DNA of 64,000 bases from CAKZLS01 sp963786305 (GCA_963786305.1 CAWAYL010000014.1:248001-312000), one strand, 5' to 3'. Counted from the first letter of the stretch, positions 38,412 through 47,865 are shown. A program made the numbers and translations. Notes: generated by a model not told the origin, from the sequence alone.

Positions 38412-38483
38412 CGATAAGTTTGTCGAGGGGTATGGTTCTGTTTATTTGTCGCCACCGTCAAATTGTCACGCTGGCGGATACCT

Positions 38484-38522
38484 GTGGTCCGAATCTAACA
38501 TATGGTAAATTCGGACCACTAG
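38484..38522. repeat. Palindromic intergenic repeat, copy B
   Basis: Shares an exact 22-mer with copy A (38484-38505, core CCGAATCTAACATATGG). Here the outer ten bases GTGGTCCGAA pair with TTCGGACCAC (38510-38519). It overlaps the TAG stop of the VPLPA-CTERM gene. As with copy A it directly follows the stop codon of a minus-strand gene. Confidence 0.7.
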
Positions 38523-39208
38523 ACGCCGCTGGCCGAGCGTTTTCGGCGAGCCAAGCCGGCCAAGGCGATCAAGCTGGTGCCCATCAGCCACACCGCGCCC
38601 GGGATCGGCACGACGGCATTGGGAAGTTTGTCGCTGTCAACGCCTTCAATTTCCGTAATTCCGCGAAACCGTCCGGCAAAAAAGAAGTCGCCCTTGGGGG
38701 AACTCGTTGTATCGGCAACGAAATCATCGATATTCACCGAGAGCAGACCATTGAACTGGTAGGAAAAAGTCTGCTGTTCCCCCGGAGCCAGACCCTTGGG
38801 CATCCCGCCGCCCTCCCAATCGCTATTCGTTGCGGACGTGAGCAGGTCGTAATTACCATACGGAGCGGCACTCTGTGCAAGCGTCGCGGTCCATGGATCG
38901 CCGTCCGCCGGCGGCGTAAACGTCGTCAAGGCCAAATTGCCGGGGGTGTCGAACACAAATGCTGTCATGAAGCCCGATACCGAGGCCGGCGAGTTGTTCC
39001 ATACATCAACGGTGAGCAGCCCCGTTGTGTCCTCGTACGTCATCGTCACTTGATAGCTGGACCCGGTTACGGCCGGAAAATTGCTTCCAGCGCTGATATC
39101 GGGACCAAACGCAACGCTTGTGGATGCGGCGTTCGCGACGCTCGTGATCAGCAGCATGCCGACAGCGCTCGCGAGCGACGGTCGCGCCGTTTTCCAAAAT
39201 CCCCTCAT
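38519..39208 (-). CDS. Secreted VPLPA-CTERM (PEP-CTERM-like) sorting protein
   Basis: 229 residues. A signal peptide (about 1-28, ending VANA) is followed by a Ser/Thr/Gly-rich beta-type domain without cysteines. The C-terminus reads VPIPGAVWLMGTSLIALAGL followed by ARRKR, that is the VPxPxA box, a membrane helix and a basic end. This is the VPLPA-CTERM tripartite signal handled by an exosortase/archaeosortase-type enzyme, so the protein is probably exported and processed at the surface. No exosortase is in the window. Exosortase systems often accompany exopolysaccharide genes, consistent with the neighbouring glycosyltransferases. GGAG before the ATG lies inside the IS target duplication. 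Confidence 0.88.
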   Translation of the reverse strand: MRGFWKTARPSLASAVGMLLITSVANAASTSVAFGPDISAGSNFPAVTGSSYQVTMTYEDTTGLLTVDVWNNSPASVSGFMTAFVFDTPGNLALTTFTPPADGDPWTATLAQSAAPYGNYDLLTSATNSDWEGGGMPKGLAPGEQQTFSYQFNGLLSVNIDDFVADTTSSPKGDFFFAGRFRGITEIEGVDSDKLPNAVVPIPGAVWLMGTSLIALAGLARRKRSASGV

Positions 39209-39223
39209 CCCTCATCTCCGCTA

Positions 39224-40254
39224 AAGGCTTATCCCGCTGTTTCCGGCGCGATCAACATTTTGTAGGTGATGGGTTTTGTTCGGGTGCCGATCCCGAGCAG
39301 TGAGCGGAAGGCGGCGTGGCGGGTGCGGCGGCGATTGAAGCGGAAGACGAACTCGTCGAGGTAGGATTGGAGATGGTTGCGGCGGAGACCATGATAGACG
39401 CCCAAGGCCCAGCGTTTGAGGTTGGCGAACACGCGGTGGGTCCACGGCAAGACGACGTGGGCGGCCATGGTGCCGACCACATGGGGATCGTGCTTGACCT
39501 CGGGAGTGCCGGGATAGGAGGCCCATCCGTCGGTCTTGAGGGTCGCGCCGCCAGCGATGTTGGCGGCGACGAAGGCGCGGATGCTTTCGGCGGAATAGTC
39601 GGCGATGGGAGCGAGGCGAAGGCGACCCGGGCCGTCACCGATGATTTCAACCGCGGCGATCACCGCCATCTTGCCCTGTGGGCTGCGTCCGCCGCCACCG
39701 GCAACGGGGTCTTCCTTGGTCCGGAACGGGATCGTGGCCTCGTCGACTTCGACCAGCCCCGTCAAGGGGTTGCGTTCGGGGTCGACCATCGCCCGGCGGA
39801 GTTTGGCGCACAGCAACCACGCCGTCTTGTAGGAGCCGAGTCCGAGCTGCATCTGCAGTTGCGTCGCCGAGATGCCGTTGGAATGGGTCGCCATCAGATA
39901 GGCCGCCCAGAACCATATCGTGAGGTCGAGCTTGGAGCCGTGCATCACCGTCCCGGCGGTGACCGACGTCTGCCGACCGCAGTCGGCGCACTCCCAGGTG
40001 GACGGCTTGGTCGAAAGGCGCCAAGCTCTGGCTCCGTCACACGCCGGGCACCGAAAGCCGTCCGGCCAGCGGGCCGCGGCAAGGTATTCAACACAGGCGG
40101 CTTCGTCGGGAAAGCGGCGCTGAAACTCCGGCAGCGAACGGGGAAAGTCGGTCATGGCAGGGCCCTCCGATCAAAATGTTCGCTTTATGTTCTATGCGCC
40201 AAGCCTGCTCTTGTCACTACATTTCACGTTACCGGATGCAACGGGATAAGCCTT
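39224..40254 (-). mobile_element. IS1595-family insertion sequence, complete
   Basis: 1031 bp. Terminal inverted repeats of 16 bp (AAGGCTTATCCCG[C/T]TG, one mismatch) at 39224-39239 and 40239-40254 are flanked by a perfect 8-bp target duplication CTCCGCTA (39216-39223 and 40255-40262). One uninterrupted transposase gene is inside. Intact ends and duplication indicate a recent insertion. Confidence 0.92.
39229..40155 (-). CDS. IS1595 family transposase
   Basis: 308 residues, intact. An N-terminal zinc ribbon (CPACDGARAW...WECADCGRQT) precedes the ISXO2-type DDE-like nuclease: VEVDEATIPF, LKTDGWASYPG, and HRVFANLKRWALGVYHGLRR with the Asn/Lys signature of the family. The start ATG at 40155 is about 100 bases inside the right end; the stop overlaps the left inverted repeat. 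Confidence 0.93.
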   Translation of the reverse strand: MTDFPRSLPEFQRRFPDEAACVEYLAAARWPDGFRCPACDGARAWRLSTKPSTWECADCGRQTSVTAGTVMHGSKLDLTIWFWAAYLMATHSNGISATQLQMQLGLGSYKTAWLLCAKLRRAMVDPERNPLTGLVEVDEATIPFRTKEDPVAGGGGRSPQGKMAVIAAVEIIGDGPGRLRLAPIADYSAESIRAFVAANIAGGATLKTDGWASYPGTPEVKHDPHVVGTMAAHVVLPWTHRVFANLKRWALGVYHGLRRNHLQSYLDEFVFRFNRRRTRHAAFRSLLGIGTRTKPITYKMLIAPETAG

Positions 40255-40262
40255 CTCCGCTA

Positions 40263-40635
40263 TATGCGCAGTGTAAATTACGATCAATATAGCCTAATTA
40301 TTATTGTATTTTATCGCCAAATATGTAGTAACGTCAAATAATTATGGCCCAAAAGGTCTATTGTATTGTTATGTTTTAGCATCGAGAGATCGATCAACCC
40401 GCGCAACATGTGGTGTGGCAATTCTTATGCGAGATGTTTACTGCAAATCGGATGTTTACAGGTTGCAAGGCGTGAAACACGATCACAATGAGCCACTATT
40501 AACGACCGTTGGTATAAGCGCGCGTATTCAAGGTCGCACTCCGGGATTGCGGTCCACCGCGGAGCCGTTCGATAATGGCGGGCTTCCGATGAGCGGAAGG
40601 CTGGAAAAAGCGGGAGTGTTATAGTTGGGCACCAG
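40263..40635. other. AT-rich intergenic region upstream of IS1595
   Basis: The most AT-rich stretch of the window at 40264-40390. It holds the promoter at 40310-40337 (minus strand). At about 40466-40510 it holds a diverged copy of one end of the MITE-like element (ACGATCACAATG.G.C.CTAT), 33 of 43 positions alike, without its partner end. No gene recognised. Confidence 0.55.
40310..40337 (-). promoter_or_regulatory. Putative sigma-70 promoter reading into IS1595 and the VPLPA-CTERM gene
   Basis: Minus strand TTGACG (40337-40332), 16-base spacer, GATAAA (40315-40310), in AT-rich DNA. Before the IS inserted, this would have been about 60 bases upstream of the VPLPA-CTERM ribosome binding site. 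It may now drive the transposase. Confidence 0.45.
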
Positions 40636-42504
40636 ATGTTCGAATTCGACAAGTATGACAGGCGGTCGCACCGCCGGCGGCTGATGCCGGGACCGGGAGC
40701 AGACGCCTGCGTGTCGCGTTCCGACGTGGCTCGGATGTCGATGCTGTTCTGGAGCGAGCATTGCATCGAGTGCGCCGCGCCCGAGTGCTATGCCACGTGC
40801 GATCTCTACGAGCCCCGCTCGGACGACCGTTGCCGGCGGTTCGCCTACGGCATCTACCGCAACAAGGCGTTTCCCTCGCTCAGGGGCGCCGGCGCCGAGG
40901 TGACCTTCAAGACCTGGGGCCGGCTCAAGGCCAACGGCAACACCCGCATGGAACCGCTGCGGACCCTGCTCTGGAAGGAGCGGTTGATGGCGGCGGGCCT
41001 TCGGGCGACGGATGCGCTCGGCGGGTTTCTGTTCAACGTTACGGGCGATCCGCGATGGAAGACCCTGGGGCCCGATCTGGACAACCGTTTCCGCCGCCTG
41101 CACCGGCGGGACGCCAGCGGCCGCCGGCCGGATGCGTTCGTGATGGAGGTCTACAACCCGTCGCCGCGCCCGGTGACGGTTCAGCTTCAGATGCGGATCG
41201 GCGAGGATTTCCATGACCCGGACCTCGACGCCGCCGCGGGTGCCGCCGCCGTTCACCGCCGCGGTCGCGGTTGCCGGCCGGATATTCCCGTCATGAATTC
41301 GAACGCGCCCTGTTCGGGCCGGTCACCGAATGCGGCCTGCCATTCAAGATGACCCTCGCGCCGGATGGCGAGAGCCGGGCGAGCCTGGTCTTCCTGACCC
41401 TTGATTTTATTACGTATCGCAAGAGAAAAGGCCACCAACGCATTGATCATAAAATAAAATGCGTCGTGTTCGACCTGGATAATACGCTGTGGGACGGCGT
41501 CTTGCTGGAAGACGAAGACGTACATGTCCGCGACGACGCCGTCCGGCTGATCGAAGCGCTGGATCGCCGCGGCATCCTCCTTGGCATCGCCAGCAAAAAC
41601 GACGCCGATCAGGCGATGGCGAAGCTGAGAGCGCTGGGGTTGGCGGCGTATTTCCTGCATCCGCAGATCGGCTGGGCGCCGAAAAGCGAGGGCCTGGAGC
41701 GGGTCGCCGAGGTCTTGAACCTCGGCATCGATGCCTTCGCATTCGTCGACGACGCCGGCTTCGAGCGCGACGAGGTGGCGCACCGGTTGCCGGGGGTCAC
41801 GTGCATCGACGCGGCCGGAGACCTCGGCCGCCTGCTCGACGATCCCCGCCTGCAAGGCAGCGGCAGCGCCGAGGCCGGCCACCGGCGATCGTACTATCGC
41901 GACGCCATCGTCCGCGAGCGCGACCGGCGGGCGTCCGACATCGACTACATCGATTTTCTCGCGTCTTCGCGTATCGAGCTTGAGATTAAACCCTACGGCG
42001 CCGAGGACTTCGAGCGGGTGGCGGAACTGGCGCAAAGAACCAACCAGCTCAATTTCTCCGGCACCCGGTACACACGGGAGGATTTGCGGTCGCGGCTTGC
42101 GGACCGCCGGGTGGCGGTCCACGTGCTGCGCTGCGCCGACCGATACGGATCCTACGGCACCGTCGGGCTCGCGTTCGTCCGGCGCGACGGCGCCGAGATC
42201 CGGGTGGAGGAATTCATGCTGTCGTGCCGCGTCCAGGGCAAGTTCATCGAACAGGCTTTCTTCGATCACCTGACCCACGGGGAGCACGGGGAACGGACCC
42301 GGCGGTTGTGGGTGAATTTTCAGTCCACTGCGCGCAACGCACCGGCGCGCCACGACACTGGAGCGGCTGCACTTCCGCCGCGGCGCGGATGGCCGGGGGC
42401 TATGGCTCGACGTGGAGCGGCATCCGCCGGTTTGCGATTTCATCGAGACAATCGCCGGTCCGAAGCGCGCGCCGCCTCCTCGGGATCGCGCGGAGTCCGA
42501 GTGA
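40636..42504 (+). CDS. FkbH-type HAD-IIIC protein with extra N-terminal region, frame-broken
   Basis: About 622 residues. Residues 1-190 carry a cysteine-containing segment (SEHCIECAAPECYATCDLYE) and a beta-rich part; I do not recognise this region. The rest is an FkbH domain: HAD catalytic motif CVVFDLDNTLWDG, LGIASKNDADQAM, AFVDDAGFERDEV, then a GNAT-like half (ELAQRTNQLNFSGTRYT). Breaks near 41220 and 41270 join the two parts, and one near 42330 restores the ending LHFRRGADGRGLWLDVERHP. FkbH proteins load glyceryl or similar groups onto carriers. The start is uncertain; the ATG at 40735 is an alternative. It precedes the ABC gene by 84 bases. Confidence 0.82.
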
Positions 42505-42587
42505 CGGCGCGGCCATTCGCGTATACACCTCTCCACGACCGTTGGTGTACGATCACGGGTATTCGGTAGGGGCCGGCTAGCGAACAC

Positions 42588-45284
42588 ATGGAACCGACGT
42601 TCTTCAAGTTCATTTTCCGCTACAGCATGCGCCAGCAGATCATGTTGGTGGTGCTGACCTGCGCGTCGTTTCCGTTCCTGTACTATTCGCTCGTCCTGCC
42701 CAAGCTGATCATCAACGATGCCATCGGGTCGGAGAATTTCCCGAAGACCCTGTGGACGTGGGAAGTCGAGCAGATCAATTACTTGATGATCCTGTGCGTC
42801 GGCTTCCTGGTCATGGTGGGCATCCGTTTCGCCCTGCGCTACTACGTCAATGTCTACAAGGGGCAGGTGGGCGAGCGCATGCTGAGACGGCTGCGCTATA
42901 TCCTGTTCGCCCGCGTCCTGCGATTTCCGGTGCCGCACTTCCGCAAGACCTCGCAGGGTGAAGTGATTTCCATGATCACCGCCGAGGTCGAACCGCTGGG
43001 CGGTTTTATCGGCGATGCCCTGGCGGTGCCCGTTTTCGAGGGCGGGACGTTGCTGACCATCCTGATCTTCATGTTCGCCCAGGACTGGATCCTCGGCGTC
43101 GCCGCCATCTCGCTCTATCCGGTGCAGATGTACCTCATTCCCAAGCTTCAGAGACAGGTCAACCTGTTGGCCAAGGACAGGGTGCGCGCGGTTCGCCGGC
43201 TGTCGGAGCGGATCAGCGAGTCGGTGGCCGGCGTCGAGGAAATGCACGCGCACGACACGTCGGAGCGCGAGCGGACCGAGTTCGCCGAGCAGGTCGGCGT
43301 CATCCAGGACATCCGCTTCCGGATCTACCGCAAGAAGTTCTTCATCAAGTTCCTCAACAACATCATCGGCCAGATAACGCCGTTTTTCTTCTATTCCATC
43401 GGCGGCTACCTGGTGATCAAGGGCGACCTGACATTCGGGGCCCTGGTGGCGATCCTGGCCGCCTACAAGGATCTGTCGTCGCCGTGGAAGGAACTGCTGC
43501 GGTGGTACCAGATCAAGGAAGACACCCGCATCAAGTACGATCAGCTGTTGGAGCAGTTCCAGCCGCCCGGGATGTTGGACGAAGCGCTGCAGCAACGGCC
43601 GGATGGAGACATCCCGCGGTTGTCGGGCCCGGTTGTCGGTTCCAACCTGACGCTGCAGGACGAGAGCGGTGTCAAGGCCGTGGACGGGGCGAGCTTCCAG
43701 TTCCAGATCGGCGACAACGTCGCCATCGTCGGCGGCAGCGGGTCGGGTTCCGATACTCTCGCCAAGCTGCTGGCGCGGATCATCCTGCCCACCGCCGGCA
43801 GCATCCGGATTGGCGACGACAATCTCGCGACCCTTCCCGAGGCGGTCACCGGGCGGAGGATCTCGTTCGTGTCGCAGGGCGTCGGCCTGTTCAGAGGCAG
43901 CATTGGAGAAAACCTGTTCTATCCCCTGATGCATCAGCCGTTGCGTCCGGGAGCCTACGACGGGGAGGCGGCGAAGCGGCGCGAGCGCTATGTTTCCGAG
44001 GCGGCGGAGACCGGCAACACCGACAGCGACATGGGCGCCGACTGGATCGATTACGAAGAGGCGGGGGTCGCGACCATGGATGCCCTGATCGAACGGGCGG
44101 TCGAGGTGCTGCATGCGGTGGGGCTCGACGGCGATATCCATGCCTTCGGCCTGCAGGGGACCATCGATCCCGAGAGCGATCCGGGCCTCGCGGAACAACT
44201 GCTGAAAGCCCGCGAGATGCTGCGCGAGCGGCTCGAGGGCGGCGCGTTCGCCGGTCTGGTGGAATCGTTCGATCGCGATCGCTACAACCGCAACATGTCG
44301 GTGGCCGAGAACGTGCTGTTCGGCACGCCCATCGGTCCGGTGCTCGATCTCGAGCATATCGGCGAAAACCCGTACATGCTGAAAGTGCTGGGCAAGGTAG
44401 GGCTGACGGAGACGTTTCTCTCGACCGGCCTGCAGGTGGCCAAGGTCATGGTGGAACTGTTTCAGGACCTGCCCGCCGGCCACGAGTTCTCCGAGCGGTT
44501 CAGTTTCATCGGCGCCGAGGCGCTGCCGGAATATCAGGCGCTGGTGCGCCAGATCGATCCGGCGCACCTCGACGATCTCGAACCCGCCGACCGGACGCTG
44601 CTGATGTCGCTGCCGTTCAAATTGATCCCCGAACGCCATCGTCTCGGTCTTCTGGATGACGATATCGAAGACATGTTGTTGAGGGCGCGGCGGGAGTTCG
44701 CCGATGGCCTGCCCGACGGCCTTCGCTCCTCGGTGGCGTTTTTCGAGGCCGATTCCTACAATCCGGCGGCGACGGTGCAGGACAACATTCTGTTCGGCAA
44801 ACTGATTTACGGCCGCCAGCAGAGCCAGAGAGAGGTGGGCGCGCTGATCGCCGACGTGGTGGATACCTTGGATCTCAGACGCAAGATCGTCGAAATCGGG
44901 CTGGGGTATCAAGTGGGTATCGGCGGCGGGCGCCTGTCGGCCGCTCACCGCCAGCGGCTCGGTATCGCACGTGGCTTGCTAAAACGGCCCGACCTCCTCA
45001 TTCTAGATCAGGCGACCGCGAACCTCGACCGGTTGAGCCAGTCGGCCATCATGCGGCGATTGCTGCGGGACTCGGGCGCGATGGGTCTGGTATGGGTGCT
45101 GAACCACGGGGAGGATGCAAGCCGGTTCGATCGGTTGATCGAGATGGACGGCGGCAGGATTGTCGCCCAGGGTCCGGTCGACGAGATCTTGAGTCCCGAC
45201 CGTTCCGGGACCCGGCGGCGGAAGCCGCCGCCGGCGAGTAAAAATGATAAAAGGTTTATGAAGAGGAAGGAGACATGCAGTTAA
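42588..45284 (+). CDS. Unusual ABC exporter with degenerate, interrupted ATPase domain
   Basis: 898 residues, intact. Residues 1-340: a type-IV exporter membrane domain (YSMRQQIMLVVLTCASFPFL, EVISMITAEVEPLGGFIGDA). The ATPase domain follows, but its motifs deviate. Walker A is GGSGSGSDT (residues 382-390), lacking the Lys; Q-loop VSQGVGLFRG (Q430); signature RLSAAHRQR (L783) instead of LSGGQ; Walker B LLILDQATANLD with Gln808 in place of the catalytic Glu; H-loop His840 is kept. Between Q-loop and signature lie about 350 residues against the usual 60. That insert contains two further post-Q-loop-like motifs (SVAENVLFGTPIG near 570, TVQDNILFGKLI near 728). It may be a regulated or non-hydrolysing ABC protein. 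The end overlaps the cyclic-nucleotide-binding gene. Confidence 0.88.
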   Translation: MEPTFFKFIFRYSMRQQIMLVVLTCASFPFLYYSLVLPKLIINDAIGSENFPKTLWTWEVEQINYLMILCVGFLVMVGIRFALRYYVNVYKGQVGERMLRRLRYILFARVLRFPVPHFRKTSQGEVISMITAEVEPLGGFIGDALAVPVFEGGTLLTILIFMFAQDWILGVAAISLYPVQMYLIPKLQRQVNLLAKDRVRAVRRLSERISESVAGVEEMHAHDTSERERTEFAEQVGVIQDIRFRIYRKKFFIKFLNNIIGQITPFFFYSIGGYLVIKGDLTFGALVAILAAYKDLSSPWKELLRWYQIKEDTRIKYDQLLEQFQPPGMLDEALQQRPDGDIPRLSGPVVGSNLTLQDESGVKAVDGASFQFQIGDNVAIVGGSGSGSDTLAKLLARIILPTAGSIRIGDDNLATLPEAVTGRRISFVSQGVGLFRGSIGENLFYPLMHQPLRPGAYDGEAAKRRERYVSEAAETGNTDSDMGADWIDYEEAGVATMDALIERAVEVLHAVGLDGDIHAFGLQGTIDPESDPGLAEQLLKAREMLRERLEGGAFAGLVESFDRDRYNRNMSVAENVLFGTPIGPVLDLEHIGENPYMLKVLGKVGLTETFLSTGLQVAKVMVELFQDLPAGHEFSERFSFIGAEALPEYQALVRQIDPAHLDDLEPADRTLLMSLPFKLIPERHRLGLLDDDIEDMLLRARREFADGLPDGLRSSVAFFEADSYNPAATVQDNILFGKLIYGRQQSQREVGALIADVVDTLDLRRKIVEIGLGYQVGIGGGRLSAAHRQRLGIARGLLKRPDLLILDQATANLDRLSQSAIMRRLLRDSGAMGLVWVLNHGEDASRFDRLIEMDGGRIVAQGPVDEILSPDRSGTRRRKPPPASKNDKRFMKRKETCS

Positions 45285-45789
45285 CCGAGACGGTGGCGGT
45301 CTTGCGTGGCAATCCCCTGTTCGCCAGTTTCGATCCGTCGAGGCTCAAGCTTCTGGCGTTTTCGAGCCGGTACCTGACTTTGCACGCGGGGGAAGTGCTG
45401 TTCTCGGAGGGCGATCCCGCCGACAGCGTCTATCTGATCGACGAGGGCGAGGCGAATATCTTTACCGGACACGGCGATCGGAAATCAAGGTGGCCAAGAT
45501 CGGCAAGCACGGGCTGGTCGGCGAGATGGCCATATTCCGCGATGCCCCGCGCTCCGCGACCATTCGGGCGGCGGGCGAACTCAAGGTGATCAAGATCGAC
45601 GGCGAGGTTTTTTTGCGGGTGGTGACGGAACATCCCGGCGCCGCCTTGACCGTCATGCGCATCCTCAGCGAGAAGCTTGCGGCGACGACCGATGATTACG
45701 AACGCATGAAGGCGGCTTGCCGCAGCGCCGGCCGACATTCGGGCCGAAGTCCACAGATAATCCACACTTTACAGATTTCCGATGATTGA
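45275..45789 (+). CDS. Cyclic nucleotide-binding domain protein, frame broken near 45485
   Basis: About 171 residues. A CRP-type beta-roll: LKLLAFSSRYLTLHAGEVLF, SVYLIDEGEANIF, then after the break the phosphate-binding cassette HGLVGEMAIFRDAPRSATIR, then VFLRVVTEHPGAALTVMRIL. The break is at GATCGGAAATC (about 45478-45488); one added G restores DREIKVAKIG. No DNA-binding helix-turn-helix follows, so it is a sensor rather than a transcription factor. The ATG lies inside the ABC gene (10-base overlap), implying a shared complex or regulation of that transporter by a cyclic nucleotide. Confidence 0.85.
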
Positions 45790-45943
45790 CCCGGATCTCA
45801 TCTTCCGATACGTGGCGCGCCGCGGCAGCCTGGCGCCCGACCCTTCCGGTGATTCCGGGGGCCGCGTCGGCATGGCGTCCCGATACCGCTTGGTAGAGGC
45901 CAACGGCGCGAGCGTTTGCGGAACCCGCGGATAGGAATGGCGG

Positions 45944-47847
45944 ATGGAGTTTTTCGAACAAAGCGTGCAGATGTGGGCGATCTTCGCCGTGATCGTATGC
46001 GCACTGGCCATGTACGCCATGGAACGCGTTCCCATGGAGGTGGTCTCCGTTGGCGTCGTCTGCGCGTTGCTGGTGCTGTTTCAGATCTTTCCGGTGATCG
46101 ACGCCGTCCGGCGAGGACCGCCTCACGCCCGGCGCGCTTGCTTCAGGGCTTCGCCAATCCGGCGCTGGCGACCGTGCTCGCCCTGCTGGTCATGGGCCAG
46201 GGCATGGTGCGCGCCGGCGTTCTCGACATGGGGGCGCGGTGGGTGCTGAAATTGGGCGGCGGCCGGAAATGGCAGTCGGTGGGGCTGGCGCTGCTGGCGG
46301 CGGCGGTGGTCAGCGCCTTTCTCAACAATATTCCCGTGGTCGTCATCTTCATTCCGATCATGCAGGCACTGGCCATCCGCTTTCAGAGCTCGGCCAGCAA
46401 GCTGATGATCCCGTTGAGCTACGCCGCCGTTCTTGGCGGCATGACGACGCTGGTGGGGTCCAGCACCAACTTGCTGGTGAACAGCGCGATGATCGAACTC
46501 AGGGTGACGCCGTTCGGATTCTTCGAGTTTTCCGTGCCCGGCCTGGTCATGGCGTCGGCCGGGTTTCTCTACGTGCTGTTCGTCGCGCCGGCGCTGTTGC
46601 CGCGCCGCGAGCGCTTCGCGGGCTTCCTTTTCGCGGGCACCGGCAAGCAGTTCATCGCGCAATTCACCATTGCCGCCAACTCGCCGTTGGTGGGCCGGGG
46701 CGCGCCGGGCGGCCTGTTCGCGAGCCTTCCCGACATGACCGTGCGCATGGTCCAGCGGCGCGAAGAGGCCATTCTGCCGCCGTTCGAGGGGTTCGAGGCC
46801 CGTCCCGGGCGATATTCTGGTCGTCGCCGCCACCCGCAAGGCCCTGACGGAGGCGCTCGTTCGCAAGGCCGGCCTGCTTCATCCCGACCTGCCGGCGCGG
46901 TAGAGCGAGGAAAAGAAGCCCGAAGGAAAGGGCAAGACCAAGCCGATGGCCGCCGACGAGGACGGGCCCGGGTGGAGCGCCAGCTCGCAGGTGGTGGCGG
47001 AGGTCATGGTGGTGCCGGCGTCCCGCCTCGAAGGCCAGACGCTCAGGCAGGTGGGCTTTCACAACCTCACCCAATGCGTCGTGCTCGGCATTCAGCGCCG
47101 GGCGCGGATGATCCGCTCGCGGATGACCGACATCCGCCTGGAGGCCGGCGATATTCTGCTGGTCCAGGGAAAGGCGGCGCAGGTCAACGCGCTGAAGGCG
47201 AATCGCGACGTGGTGCTGATGGAATGGTCGGCGGAAGAGCTGCCGGCGCTGACCCATGGCCGCGCCGCCGTCTTGATCTTCGTCGCCGCCATCGGCCTGT
47301 CGGCGACGGGCTGGTGCCGCTGGTGGTCACCACGCTGTGCGGCGCCGTCGCCATGGTCGGCCTCGGGGTCATCAATGTCGCCCAGGCGGCCCGCGCCGTC
47401 GATCCGAGGATCGTAACCACCATCGGCGCCGCTCTGGCGCTCGGGGTGGCCATGCAGGAAACCGGCGGCGCCCAGTTCATCGCCGGCGGCCTGGTGGACG
47501 TGCTCGAAGGGGCGGGGCCGGCGACGGTATTGTCGTTGTTTTTCCTGGTGGTCGCGGCTCTGTCCAATGTCATCAGCACCAAGACGGCGGCGGTGCTGTT
47601 CACGCCCATCGCCATCGACATCGCGAACGAGATGAATGTACCGGCGCACGCATTTGCCGTGGCCGTGGTATTCGCCGCCAACTGTTCGTTCGCGTCGCCG
47701 CTCGGATACCAGACCAATCTTCTGGTGCTCGGCCCCGGGCATTACCGGTTCGTGGACTTCGTCCGCGCCGGCGTGCCGCTGATCCTCGTTCTATGGGTGG
47801 CGTTCACGCTGTTCGTGCCGTGGTGGTACGGGTTCGCGATTTTCTGA
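45944..47847 (+). CDS. SLC13-family permease with central RCK_C (TrkA-C) domains, frame-broken
   Basis: About 634 residues. Membrane halves: WAIFAVIVCALAMYAMERVP, FANPALATVLALLVMGQGMV, FLNNIPVVVIFIPIMQALAI, GGMTTLVGSSTNLLVNSAMI; and FFLVVAALSNVISTKTAAVL, CSFASPLGYQTNLLVLGPGH. Between them are two TrkA-C-like soluble domains (EVMVVPASRLEGQTLRQVGF, DIRLEAGDILLVQG). The frame changes near 46110, 46810 and 47310, and an in-frame TAG sits at 46901 in the linker. It should transport an anion (sulfate, dicarboxylate or citrate) with sodium; the substrate is not resolved. Convergent with the CFA synthase gene. Confidence 0.87.
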
Positions 47848-47865
47848 GGCCGGCACCAGCGGCGT

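Noticed and set aside
38420..39265. A 281-codon plus-strand frame over the VPLPA-CTERM gene
   Set aside because: The minus strand has a signal peptide and a clear sorting tail; the plus-strand translation has no recognisable feature.
40625..40648. A third full copy of the 18588/38484 palindromic repeat
   Set aside because: GGGCACCAGATGTTCGAATT resembles one arm, but it overlaps the possible start codon of the FkbH gene and has no second arm, so it may be chance.
41253..44948. A 1231-codon open frame on the minus strand
   Set aside because: It is the exact antisense of the FkbH and ABC genes. Its translation is Arg/Gly/Pro/His-rich without any family motif, while the plus strand encodes recognisable HAD and ABC proteins.
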